Positions 19,201-26,485 of a stretch of 38,843 bases of DNA are shown here, piece by piece. Source of the DNA: Hondaea fermentalgiana (Eukaryota > Sar > Bigyra > Thraustochytrida > Thraustochytriidae). Position numbers and translations under genes: made by a program. The notes beneath the pieces are model-generated. The model saw only the letters and a program-made list of their open reading frames with translations. It did no database searches and had not been told where the DNA came from. Each line of letters begins with the position of its first letter. Position 1 is the stretch's first letter. Location of the stretch: positions 123,096 through 161,938 of the forward strand of contig NPFB01000011.1 of assembly GCA_014084085.1 (NCBI GenBank), written 5' to 3'.

Positions 19201-22200
19201 CCACAAAGGCTCGCTACGGGTTCGCGGCGTCGGTAGACGGACGCATTGCTGTTGTCACAGCACCATTGCAATCCAGCGCCGGCTTCGTAGAAGCAGGTGC
19301 GGCCTACGTGTACTGGCGCTCGGACGCAGGAATTTGGGAGCTCGAGCAGCAACTTGAATCTTCAAACGCTACAACGTCGGGTCGATTTGGGCTCTCCGTG
19401 CAGACCTCGGACATGGACCCACACAGAATTATCGTGGGTGCGCCAGGGGAATCGCCGCCTGCAATCTATATCTATTTTCGCGATGCAGATCCTAGCGCGG
19501 GGTCCGACCTGACCTCCTTGCCCGGGTCGTGGACCCTTGAAGCATACTTTTCACTGGACCCGGACATCATCTTTGACCCGCGCTGTGATCCAGCCAATAG
19601 TGGGACGCAGGCACGATGCAATAACGACCACAATCCATCAGGGCATGATGCTTTCTTTGCAGGCCACAACGCCGTCGCCATCAATCGACGATTTGCCGCG
19701 GTCGGCGCCAAAGGCCTCGAAGCCGTATTCATGTATCGTTTTCGCCGCAATTTCGAGTGGCACTTCTTCCAGATGATCAAATCTACAGAGTACGAGGACA
19801 GCATGTATCCCATGGGCTCAGAGCACCGGAAAATCTATGTTCATCGACCTCTCTTTGGCTCGAGCGTGGCTCTATATGATGATACCCTTCTCATTGGTGC
19901 CCCACTCAGTGCTGCAGAGCGGTATGCAGAGGCAAGTCAGCCCACAGATCAGGATGTCGGGACACAGTGCAGCGACACGGGCTTCCGCATGGGCGGAGCA
20001 ACGGCGCCTTCCCTGTACGCGTGGGCCATGAATTCGTACGAGAACGCATACGAGTGGAGTCCGGCTTCTGCTTCCGTGCAAACCTCGTACTTGGAGGATG
20101 TTAACGGCGGCCTTGCCGTAAAGTCTGTGGTGATGTGCGAGGAGTCAGACGCCTTCAAGCTGACGATTCGCTCCAATGGAATTCCGGATCACGAACTTGG
20201 GCTTTTCCCGCTCACGACAGATACCATGTTTGCTGATCAGGAGGACAACGCCAACAAGGTCGCGCCTCAAGGTCACGTCGTGGAGCTGCCGCGCTTTCCT
20301 AACGTGACGGTTGTAAATCCTGTGTCGGTCCTCAAAGACCCAAAGGCCTTGCCATCAGGAATTATTGGGCTCGCACTCAATGGTGTGCCGTTTTTCAACC
20401 CGTTCACGACTGATGGAGACGACGCTACCCGTGCTGACTCCGTCGGCTACAGTGGACATCTTGTCGACCTGTGCAATGGTGGGCCAGTCTCGTTCTCAAG
20501 CAGCGAGGCGAACATGTACGGCTATCGCACGAATCCGGTGTGTCTGTATGATCAGCCCCCTGAGATCGCTGCAAATGTTCCGCAAATGACCACTGGCAAG
20601 TACTTTCCCTTTGAATTTGCCATGAACATGACGAACCCGAACCCGGGCCAGCGCTCCCCCAAGATTGGCTACGCGCTGGATGGCTTCCCGATCTATGGAC
20701 CATTTGGAGAGTCAGGGGATATGCCCACCGACCTCGACGACTGCAACGGTCGGATGGACTCGGTACTCGGGCACTACGTCTACCACATCACACCCCACCG
20801 GGCACCATACATTATTGGATGCTTTCGCGGAAAGCTGAGTGTTGAGGTGCCCATGACCACAAACCCATTTCCGGAGTTCTCACCTGGTGCCAACCAGGCG
20901 AGGGATATTTCTTTTTATGCACGGGGCAAAACCTTTGTGTACTTGCTTCGCAACCTTGCCGATCCGGACGTGGATATCCCGACCTCGGCAATTGGGCTCG
21001 ATGTGGCTCCCCGTGCGAGCCCCTTTGACGCGATTGGGGTCAACGATGTCTGGGTGGAACAGGAGAAGCTGACTGCCGGCGACGCCGAGCAAGGTGATCG
21101 CTTTGGTTCTGCGCTAGCGATCGACGGAGACCAGGTATTGGTGAGCGCATTTCGGGACTCCGCCAAGGCGAGGAGCACCTGGGATTTCGAGACGGGAGAT
21201 CTGCGAGGGTGGACCAAAACGGGCACGGCCTTTGACACGCAACCGACCTTTGGGGACAACAGTGCGGCGCGAAACATTTACGGAGATTGGCTGGTGTCCA
21301 ACTTTCGTGACTATGCGCGCAAGACATATATTGGAAGCTCAAATCGTGAGGGCACCAAGATCGACATTGCCGAGTACATTGAGGGCGAGTCACGAACAGT
21401 TCCGTATGGTCCTGGGAGCACGCACGTTGACCACCCTATTCCACTCACTCTTCCCGCGCATGAGTTGCGCGAGGCCATGTTCGGATTCAAGCCGAGTCGT
21501 GGCGAGTCTGTCAAGCATCGCGGGCGTTTCTACATCGGCACCTACGAGGCGCGGCCTGCGACCTTTGAGAACGGTGCTTTCACCACAACCTACGAGGAGG
21601 GTCGTGTTCAAGGCGACGAGCCACAGGGCACGCTGACGTCGGACGTCTTTCAGATTTACGGGACCAAAATGAGCTTTCTCTTGGGCGGCGGGTGTAACCC
21701 CAACGAGGTCTACATCGAGCTCCTCGTTGATGGCGTTCCCGTGCGACGTGAGACAGGAACCTGTCGCGAAGAGATGCGGCGCGTCGTATGGGATGTCTCA
21801 ATGTATCGCTGGCAGAGCGGGGTTCTGCGCCTGGTTGATGCCAGCTCGACGACTTGGGGACACATTAATTTCGACGATGTGCGCTTCAACTGGCATCCCT
21901 CGTACGAGTCGAAGTCCACAACTCCGTCTTCGGATGGAAGCAACCGTCGACAGCCTGCTGGTGGCGCCATGATGTACTCGGGCGAGCCACAAGCTGGCGC
22001 TGTGTATGCCTTCCGTCGGCGATCTGCGAGCCGACCGGATGAGCCATGCGAGCTGGATTGTGATGAGGACGGGTGCTTTTTCTTGACGACTCCAAAGAAT
22101 CGAAGTTCATGCGTGTGGGAGCAGCAGCAAAAGCTGCAGCCAAGTGATCGTCGCCCATACGAGGCCTTTGGTTGGTCAGTTGCCTTTGATGACGCGACGG

Positions 22201-23165
22201 GAATTGCCGTCGTTGGTGCAGTGAATGGGCGCCTCGTTGATGCCTTGAAGTATGATGACTACGGTGGGCGCACGCAGACGGGGGCAATTTACGTCTTCTT
22301 GCGCGAACCCGAGCAGCGATCTGCAGTGGGCACTTTCGAGGCCAAGCCATACTGGCTTCCCTTTGAGACTATCAAGATTCAGTATCCTGACGCGGCAGAG
22401 TCCGGGCCTGACCAGTTCGCATACAGCGTGGCGCTGAGCGGATACGGGGCGATCGTTGGCGCTCCGAGCAAGCCTGCACTCGGTGTGATGGGTGCAGCTT
22501 ACCCGGAGCATAACGCAGCGTCGGTGCGTGCCTACTTGCAGGGCGGTGCCATGTATAGCATTGACTTGCGGAGCGTACATGTTAAGTTTGAGCAGGCGGA
22601 ATACAGCGTCTTGGAAAACCATCAAACGCTTCCAGCTCTGCAGAACACAGCGCGTATTCAGGTCCGACGTACAGGCGACCTCTCCATTACGACGCATGTG
22701 GCGTACACAACATCAGATATCACCGCGAATGGGATCTCCGAGGCCAAAGCGGCGTATTGTCAGAGCCTATTGTACACGGCGCGCGGCCAAGAAATGTGCG
22801 GAGACTATGTGCTGACTTCTGGTATTTTGACATTTGATCCTGACGACGAGGTGGTGGAGTTTGAGGTGCACACCATGAACGACAATTGCAATGAGGGCCA
22901 CTCGGAATACGTTTTACTTCAGCTCAGCATCCCAGGTGGGCCACCTTTACTTGGTGAGCAGTATGTTGCACGGTTGCGCATCGATGATGATGACGGCGAC
23001 GAGCAAGTGAATCGTTTGTTCTGTCCTGAAGCCTCCTACCGGACCTCATGGTACCATCCGTTCTATAGTGCATCGGAGACGCCGGACCTTCGCGGTACAC
23101 CAGCCTCGCGGGCGCCGCTTCCTGAGACGGAAAAAGTCAAGTGGGTTTTGGAGCAGGTCAAATAA
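13239..23165 (+). CDS. Giant secreted FG-GAP / Calx-beta / YHYH multidomain protein (3308 aa)
   Basis: A single open frame of 9.9 kb. A basic N-terminus is followed by a hydrophobic core 'LFLLCLLFALLCL' (61-73), read as a signal peptide or signal anchor; Met28 (13320) is an alternative start that shortens the n-region. Residues about 90-565 hold four related beta-sandwich-like units sharing 'GG.PF..QPIV...D.GGN'. From about 577 there are roughly 13-14 FG-GAP-type blades, e.g. 'FGFAVSVYRDTVVVGAP' near 1295 and 'FGSSVALYDDTLLIGAP' near 2205, as in integrin alpha propellers. Other units sharing 'G.F.L.F.G' and 'W.VTF' lie between them. Calx-beta-like domains sit at about 1761-1971 and 3116-3259, a YHYH-family domain at about 2276-2538, and a 'WDFETGDLRGWT' module at about 2648-2884. 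No C-terminal membrane segment is evident. It is probably an adhesive or matrix protein. Confidence 0.9.
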   Translation: MQVSGVPCGQKKATSRRQRRKREEQHSMQTVPQRQRGRRFRFTCNVTNVHQSPCFFAQGQLFLLCLLFALLCLDAPHVSHGYEASPVIGVSRLEIYIQPSNGTAGEPLPVQPRVAFLDNQGRLVNTTNNPYYAGEKIFARFQVNSLPDDARYAVIEQDGREGEVPEAEIIEGWANFTGLKLDHLGEGFIINFFTESLQVDAEPFDNMLGAPYELQVVQEVGTATGGSEFLPQPIVAIVDRGGNTVDTITEGTMTVSLCLPGDGLGCSAHPGGTLTNLGISSTFEVFIVMGRAVFSGLSIDMAGTPYRLRFDSTYTGISQTVVTSQDFTVGIGRAVEVRFEQNVGNAKGGLPFGLQPIVSMRDAGGNIVVEDAVAPPFSEVEFYLSNNPTVALLSSQANNDRTLSLTGGIATALDFTIDKIGQGYQIRATANMRTATGILYTIYADSDPFDVVLGDPTALEIQRGVAGAYSGGLPFYEQPIVQLVDGGGNVFDAESSAQVTATLVESPLGFSMLGNPVATFFRGVARFRSLKIIQVGQGYKIEFTSTVDGRDLAVNHTFDVLPSCEFEMMADDAQIQDLYGHAVSLFEDTVLVGAPREDLNIREVQRVTVLTDEDAELTNQVQRVQIRGQHQTEIQVVSSCGTDASLAGYFTLTFGSRSSRPLRYDIHPSVLKSYLETDIPAMGTLTVEKIPNDACSASNSFNWTIYFSDLEGDIPELVPNYEGVSTGPSPDPTTFGYAATEFISMASASSATSVSVTVNTLSDSPYISGTFSLLVGGDGTPLGEDVVSVETSALGITSSANDVKTAVEVAVRSLTGTYYQSVYDTFNLVDVTREGPDNQGGYTWALTFPATEVGVYNWRQVQVNVSNLDGLGVNSRVTIAREGKAPLAGGFGLWFKGFGPTPQIVYDEDPASFEAKLESLPTIQDVTVARTTLSSGYVWTVTFLDTSSDTEYGFVADDPSNLPPLKADTYELRGTGARVLVEYAYAIDNMDTLKCQSVLDESSGAAYDSTLEPTNCVLEDIDQFLLPEDMPVMGKMGHETGAAYIMFRDESTLMWRQAAKLRGSDSGPYDNFGWAVSYDNSTAADGTQTGISAIGAPHAKYKGDAEVQAIECSADSGVLAFRFRSHLTDYVSYTVTAPELEAALEAASSITDVSVVYYLGTTEKINELASGSGHGLCQASSTPSASRIIALVTYIYPNNGDLPNLVPVTSDIKVDTIPILFDSSAPVGRNGHQYGAIDVSEHTKGTILAKESGDTGYSTGAAFVFTPDPGSGAESPLNDWVEEAKLMSSDGVAGDEFGFAVSVYRDTVVVGAPHHAYDASGQAKLASAGALYVFKRQEGGDWAQTQKLVVPDRASNDYLGKVVLIKGDAIVASAPGKYEKTGRVYIWKRQASTKPFVYEQAITPADSLPGDTFGSALAVDDNTLIIGAEYADGLAADVTEQVHVAGAEEAQGRTLKPGTGHNLVDSGVVYSYTRISHKNIFLLHQKLTPRTPRTKARFGHAVSLQADLLLAAEQEDYLGKLNARRYIFKIRTYIPDEVIAAAAEDEEADTPHIGNLFALTWRRQLADTSQVKEVIRTARLSADLYEGDGKQETVYTDQFEDIQTSWHSFDASAADIQTSIDRELDAGDILVTRSAADDYGGHTWLVTFLSMTTEGGTAGAQPLLGAVSRLSGGGEIEVTVSQEPLPYVHGMAHVFKREPATTGDWKQHAVLRPEVQQDGDLFGATMSMQSRYVAVGAPNRDSLDTSNTNGGAVYVFDLGFINTRFTQTEFTGSEAVGSLTVSLERCMPQCTIGRNRPPGVLALDFALEEEIVVQYLVTDGTARARADCLLDAEGTKECLWLNADDHSWDAAKRSPDVYIDLPYKDPFFVPPGRQYAVANFSMSTRYAESVIGSSQYVRYDFRAQSDYSPAGGQIVFGANVRAQSFDVTITNDEIIEQPDETVNLLLLSAGMRPVPGSDYWSVLTIQDDGDGGVGAQDTFDKLFAAEPATKARYGFAASVDGRIAVVTAPLQSSAGFVEAGAAYVYWRSDAGIWELEQQLESSNATTSGRFGLSVQTSDMDPHRIIVGAPGESPPAIYIYFRDADPSAGSDLTSLPGSWTLEAYFSLDPDIIFDPRCDPANSGTQARCNNDHNPSGHDAFFAGHNAVAINRRFAAVGAKGLEAVFMYRFRRNFEWHFFQMIKSTEYEDSMYPMGSEHRKIYVHRPLFGSSVALYDDTLLIGAPLSAAERYAEASQPTDQDVGTQCSDTGFRMGGATAPSLYAWAMNSYENAYEWSPASASVQTSYLEDVNGGLAVKSVVMCEESDAFKLTIRSNGIPDHELGLFPLTTDTMFADQEDNANKVAPQGHVVELPRFPNVTVVNPVSVLKDPKALPSGIIGLALNGVPFFNPFTTDGDDATRADSVGYSGHLVDLCNGGPVSFSSSEANMYGYRTNPVCLYDQPPEIAANVPQMTTGKYFPFEFAMNMTNPNPGQRSPKIGYALDGFPIYGPFGESGDMPTDLDDCNGRMDSVLGHYVYHITPHRAPYIIGCFRGKLSVEVPMTTNPFPEFSPGANQARDISFYARGKTFVYLLRNLADPDVDIPTSAIGLDVAPRASPFDAIGVNDVWVEQEKLTAGDAEQGDRFGSALAIDGDQVLVSAFRDSAKARSTWDFETGDLRGWTKTGTAFDTQPTFGDNSAARNIYGDWLVSNFRDYARKTYIGSSNREGTKIDIAEYIEGESRTVPYGPGSTHVDHPIPLTLPAHELREAMFGFKPSRGESVKHRGRFYIGTYEARPATFENGAFTTTYEEGRVQGDEPQGTLTSDVFQIYGTKMSFLLGGGCNPNEVYIELLVDGVPVRRETGTCREEMRRVVWDVSMYRWQSGVLRLVDASSTTWGHINFDDVRFNWHPSYESKSTTPSSDGSNRRQPAGGAMMYSGEPQAGAVYAFRRRSASRPDEPCELDCDEDGCFFLTTPKNRSSCVWEQQQKLQPSDRRPYEAFGWSVAFDDATGIAVVGAVNGRLVDALKYDDYGGRTQTGAIYVFLREPEQRSAVGTFEAKPYWLPFETIKIQYPDAAESGPDQFAYSVALSGYGAIVGAPSKPALGVMGAAYPEHNAASVRAYLQGGAMYSIDLRSVHVKFEQAEYSVLENHQTLPALQNTARIQVRRTGDLSITTHVAYTTSDITANGISEAKAAYCQSLLYTARGQEMCGDYVLTSGILTFDPDDEVVEFEVHTMNDNCNEGHSEYVLLQLSIPGGPPLLGEQYVARLRIDDDDGDEQVNRLFCPEASYRTSWYHPFYSASETPDLRGTPASRAPLPETEKVKWVLEQVK

Positions 23166-23166
23166 A
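23161..23166 (+). terminator. AATAAA overlapping the stop codon of the giant gene
   Basis: The hexamer overlaps the TAA stop codon (23163-23165). A poly(A) signal this close would give a very short 3' UTR, so it may be coincidental. The spacer to the convergent gene is only 290 bases and otherwise A/G-rich. Confidence 0.3.
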
Positions 23167-23455
23167 TGCGCACCTCAACTTGGCAAAAGGATAAAAGAAA
23201 AAGGATGTGTAAAGAAGGAAAAAAAGAAAAAGGGGGATTCATTTCAGGTTCTTGTGCACGAGGGGCGCGCTTATTCAAAAGTCTAGGAAGGGTTGTTGCG
23301 AGAGGAACAGGATTCTGCGAGCGAAATACTTGCTCAGCCCTGGCCGAAGCACATCTGCACGGTCGATTCCTATGTAGCTGTGGGGCCTCGTTCTCATGGT
23401 CATCTCACTTGTGGCTGGCTGCTGGAAAGGATCTTGTTGCTTTGTCCGAGCGAGG

Positions 23456-25840
23456 TCAATCGAGCTCATCCTGAGTGAGTTCTTCTTCCTCGTGAAAGGT
23501 GGACGGGGAGGCCGACGCCTCATCACGGCGCTTGGTGTGGATGGCAAAAAGCTGGTCGTTGGCTTCTTTGATTGATTCGGCATTAGCGTCACCCTCTGAG
23601 AGCCAGTCGTATTCATCATCGGTTATGGTTTCGGCGTCGCCTTTGTCGATGCTTTTGTTCGGGGTCGAGAGGCCATTGGGGGCTCGCGCCGCGCCATGCA
23701 GAACCCTCTCGTCGTTTCCCTTTTCCCTTTCTTCTTCTTCTTCTTCTTCATCTTCATCGTCTTCCTCTTCCTCGTCGTCGCCGTCATCATCATCATCATC
23801 GTCATCTTCTTCTTCTTCATCGTCTTCAAAGCCGGCCACACCGCGGTGCAACTTGACAATCTCTTCGTACTCGTCGACCGAGGTTGCGCGGAGCTCGCGA
23901 ATGGCGAGACGGCTGAGACTATCGACAAGATCGTCAGTGTCTTTTTCGATTCGAAAGACATCGAAAGCAGCGAGAAGGCGCGGGTCGCCACGCATGACGA
24001 GGGGGCCAAGCACGGCAGCCTCCTCGGGGTCGAGCTCGCCTTGGGCCACAAGGTAGAACATCGTATCGAGAATGATCTTGTCCGACTCTATGCTTGTGAG
24101 CGTAGCGTCCGCGCCCCCTCGATTTGCGGCGGCCCAGTCTCGTACAGCCTCGGGCCCTGCCACAACAGAGATCTGTTTCAAGGTGTCAATGAAGTCGTCC
24201 AAATCCATGGTAGCGGCGTGTGTCTCGTGCGCCGCAAGGATTCGTTCGTCCTGCTTGCTGATAAGAGAGGATAAGACCTGAAATTGGAGCGCAGAAAAGA
24301 CTCCCTCGCGGTGTAATGAGCGCACAAACTGCATCGTCTCAGTGGCGGCATTGCCAAGTGTTGAGTCCATTTGCTGCGGCCGAGCGCGTGTTGCGCTGCG
24401 CGCGATGCACAGCCTGTGAAGAGAGTCGATCGCGTCCTCGAGATCCCCGTCCTCGAGGAGAACGTCAAAGATTGCAAGAAAGCTTGGGTCCTCACGCTTC
24501 AAAAGCTCGACAAGAATGCGGACCTCGACCGAGTCAAAGACGCCCTGACGAAGCATCTTGGAGAGAAAGGCGCCCTTATCAAGATCGATGAGAATGGTGA
24601 GGAGCTGATCGGCAAGGACGCGCTCATTTTGATGTTCGCAGTAGACCTTCCAAGCAAGCGAAACGGCCGAGTGTGTTTCACGAAACATGCGCATGAGAAC
24701 CTTTGCTTCTGCTTGTGTGAGATAGCCGTGTTGTAGCATCATGAGCAATACGCGCTCAAGTCCATAGAAGCGCGCAATGCGACGGAGCGTGTCGGAGAAG
24801 TCTTCCTCGTCGCCTCGATCTTCGTACACCTGAGAGGCGGCTTGCACAAGCGGATTGCGCAAGTCTACGAGACGCTTTACAGTAAGTGTTTCCGAGGGTG
24901 AGAGGAGGCCGCGTTTGTGCAGCGCTACAATCACCTGATAAAGGAGCTGTTGATCTTCCTCGTCCATTTCCTCGTCGTGCAGCGTTTCGACGTCGCCTGG
25001 CGCAAAGTCATTCGCCTCTTCGTCGTCGCCTTCCTCGTCGTCTTCGCCCTCATCGTCGTCATCGTCGCTGTCGAGGTCATCGTCGTCGTCGTCGTCGTCA
25101 TCGCTATCGAGATCATCGTCGAGGTCGCCGCTGTCTTCATCGGCATAATCTGGTGCTTCAATGTGCGCGATGTGCTGCAAAGTATCGGCAAGATCTTCCC
25201 AATCGCGATCTTGCGTGTACACATCCATCGCCGCGAGCACGCGCTCATCGCCTTCAGAGACGAGATTTCGGACGATGTCGGCGTCGGCCTCGCCCAGGTC
25301 GCCTTGGTCTTCCATGTGCGTTATGGCCATGAGAAGGTGGGCTTGCTTGAGCCAGAATTCTTGCTCGTCTTCTTCATCGCGGGCTTCAAGGGCTGCCTCG
25401 TGATGACTTTCGTCTCCTGCGAGAAGCTGGTCATCGTCGTCCTCGTCTTCGGTCTCGGTATCGGTGTCCTCCTCCTCCTCCTCCTCGGTGTCGGTGTCCT
25501 CGTCATTGTGGCCCTGACTTGCGAGGTGGCTATGGATGTCAAAGCTTGCATTAGAAGAGGAGTGAACCAAGCTTCGGACGGGAGAAGTGCTTCGCGATAC
25601 GACGGGGCCCGGCTTGAAAAGAATGCGATAGTGCTCGTAATCGAGGAGATCAGGTGCTTCACAGACCGTGGTAAGGCCGAAGACCGCGTCGTCGCGTGGA
25701 TCGACGAGGCCGACGACCCCGCTGCGACCGCTTGCGCGTTCGAGCATGCCCGTAAGTTCGCGGACAGGCATGCCAGGGAAAATGACGACCTCGAAGCGGC
25801 GCGCCAGGTGGTCCTCGAGCGCCACGCGGTAGACCTCCAT
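23456..25840 (-). CDS. Acidic protein with six copies of an unassigned helical repeat (794 aa)
   Basis: Function not recognised. An N-terminal globular segment (1-78; 'RRFEVVIFPGMPVRELTGML', 'GVVGLVDPRDDAVFGLT') could be a ubiquitin-like fold. Then come six copies of a 55-65 residue unit, at about 166-227, 298-358, 364-420, 425-480, 500-560 and 590-650. The shared pattern is 'G.l...e..vl..Lv...d.rllAa.dvy....D.eDl.DtL.ri', all predicted helical. Examples are 'DERVLAAMDVYTQDRDWEDL', 'DERILAAHETHAATMDLDDF' and 'DPRLLAAFDVFRIEKDTDDL'. Three Asp/Glu-rich linkers (113-139, 234-290, 671-705) are built from GAx codon runs. The start at 25840 (MEVYRV) was chosen because 139 codons of low-complexity Arg/Pro-rich frame lie upstream. 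The gene is convergent with the giant gene, and a 393-codon frame on the other strand is its shadow. Confidence 0.85.
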   Translation of the reverse strand: MEVYRVALEDHLARRFEVVIFPGMPVRELTGMLERASGRSGVVGLVDPRDDAVFGLTTVCEAPDLLDYEHYRILFKPGPVVSRSTSPVRSLVHSSSNASFDIHSHLASQGHNDEDTDTEEEEEEDTDTETEDEDDDDQLLAGDESHHEAALEARDEEDEQEFWLKQAHLLMAITHMEDQGDLGEADADIVRNLVSEGDERVLAAMDVYTQDRDWEDLADTLQHIAHIEAPDYADEDSGDLDDDLDSDDDDDDDDDLDSDDDDDEGEDDEEGDDEEANDFAPGDVETLHDEEMDEEDQQLLYQVIVALHKRGLLSPSETLTVKRLVDLRNPLVQAASQVYEDRGDEEDFSDTLRRIARFYGLERVLLMMLQHGYLTQAEAKVLMRMFRETHSAVSLAWKVYCEHQNERVLADQLLTILIDLDKGAFLSKMLRQGVFDSVEVRILVELLKREDPSFLAIFDVLLEDGDLEDAIDSLHRLCIARSATRARPQQMDSTLGNAATETMQFVRSLHREGVFSALQFQVLSSLISKQDERILAAHETHAATMDLDDFIDTLKQISVVAGPEAVRDWAAANRGGADATLTSIESDKIILDTMFYLVAQGELDPEEAAVLGPLVMRGDPRLLAAFDVFRIEKDTDDLVDSLSRLAIRELRATSVDEYEEIVKLHRGVAGFEDDEEEEDDDDDDDDGDDEEEEDDEDEEEEEEEREKGNDERVLHGAARAPNGLSTPNKSIDKGDAETITDDEYDWLSEGDANAESIKEANDQLFAIHTKRRDEASASPSTFHEEEELTQDELD

Positions 25841-26485
25841 GGCGCTCAAGCTGGCAAGGGTCGCTCGCGCTCGGCCAGGCCGCTCTGGCGTACGGGCAAG
25901 CAAATGTGCTCTGCCCGCGCTTGGATCCGGTCCGGAAAGAGCGGGCGGATGGCGATGAGGGGCGGGGTGGGTGTGGATGCCGCGGCGCTTGCCGCTTCGC
26001 CGCGGCCCTCGAGCGCGATACAAAGACGTGGGAAGCGCAGCGCAAGCGCTCCCTCCCTGCTGCTGATTTGGATCGAAACAGAGGCGAAAGGAACTTGAAT
26101 CAATTTTTATTCTCAAGAGTAGGAGTAGCCTAGTGGATACATACGTTGTAGTGCTCCTCATTCGGCCTACTATGTCTACTAGGCTATGTTTGGCAGAAAC
26201 AGCAGGGCATACAGGTATTGGCGGAAGCTCGCAAGGTTTCGTGATGCGTAGGAACAAAGAGAAGCGATGTTTTCTTAGGTGGGTGGTGGCCTCAGGTTAG
26301 AATCAGTAGTGTGTGTGCGTGTGTAAGTTATTCGCCTTCTTGCGTTCATGCGTTGTGAAACTGCTGTGTGGTCATAATTGTTGTTGTTGCCGCGCAGGCG
26401 TCAAAACACCTGCGGACCCACCCACACATCCACCCATTCAAGCAAGTCATCCAGCCAGACTGCCAACTAGATAGATTATGCATGC
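25841..26485. other. Spacer between DODA 3' end and acidic-protein promoter
   Basis: Both flanking genes run on the minus strand, so this holds the dioxygenase 3' UTR and the acidic-protein promoter. It has a TG-rich run (26308-26324) and a TTTATT at 26106-26111, which reads AATAAA on the minus strand, 375 bases after the dioxygenase stop. No gene recognised. Confidence 0.5.

Noticed and set aside
24917..26098. 393-codon plus-strand frame, Val/Ile-rich and membrane-like
   Set aside because: It is antisense to the Asp/Glu-rich runs of the acidic repeat protein; GAx codons read backwards give Val, Ile and Leu. The minus-strand protein has internally repeated, conserved units.
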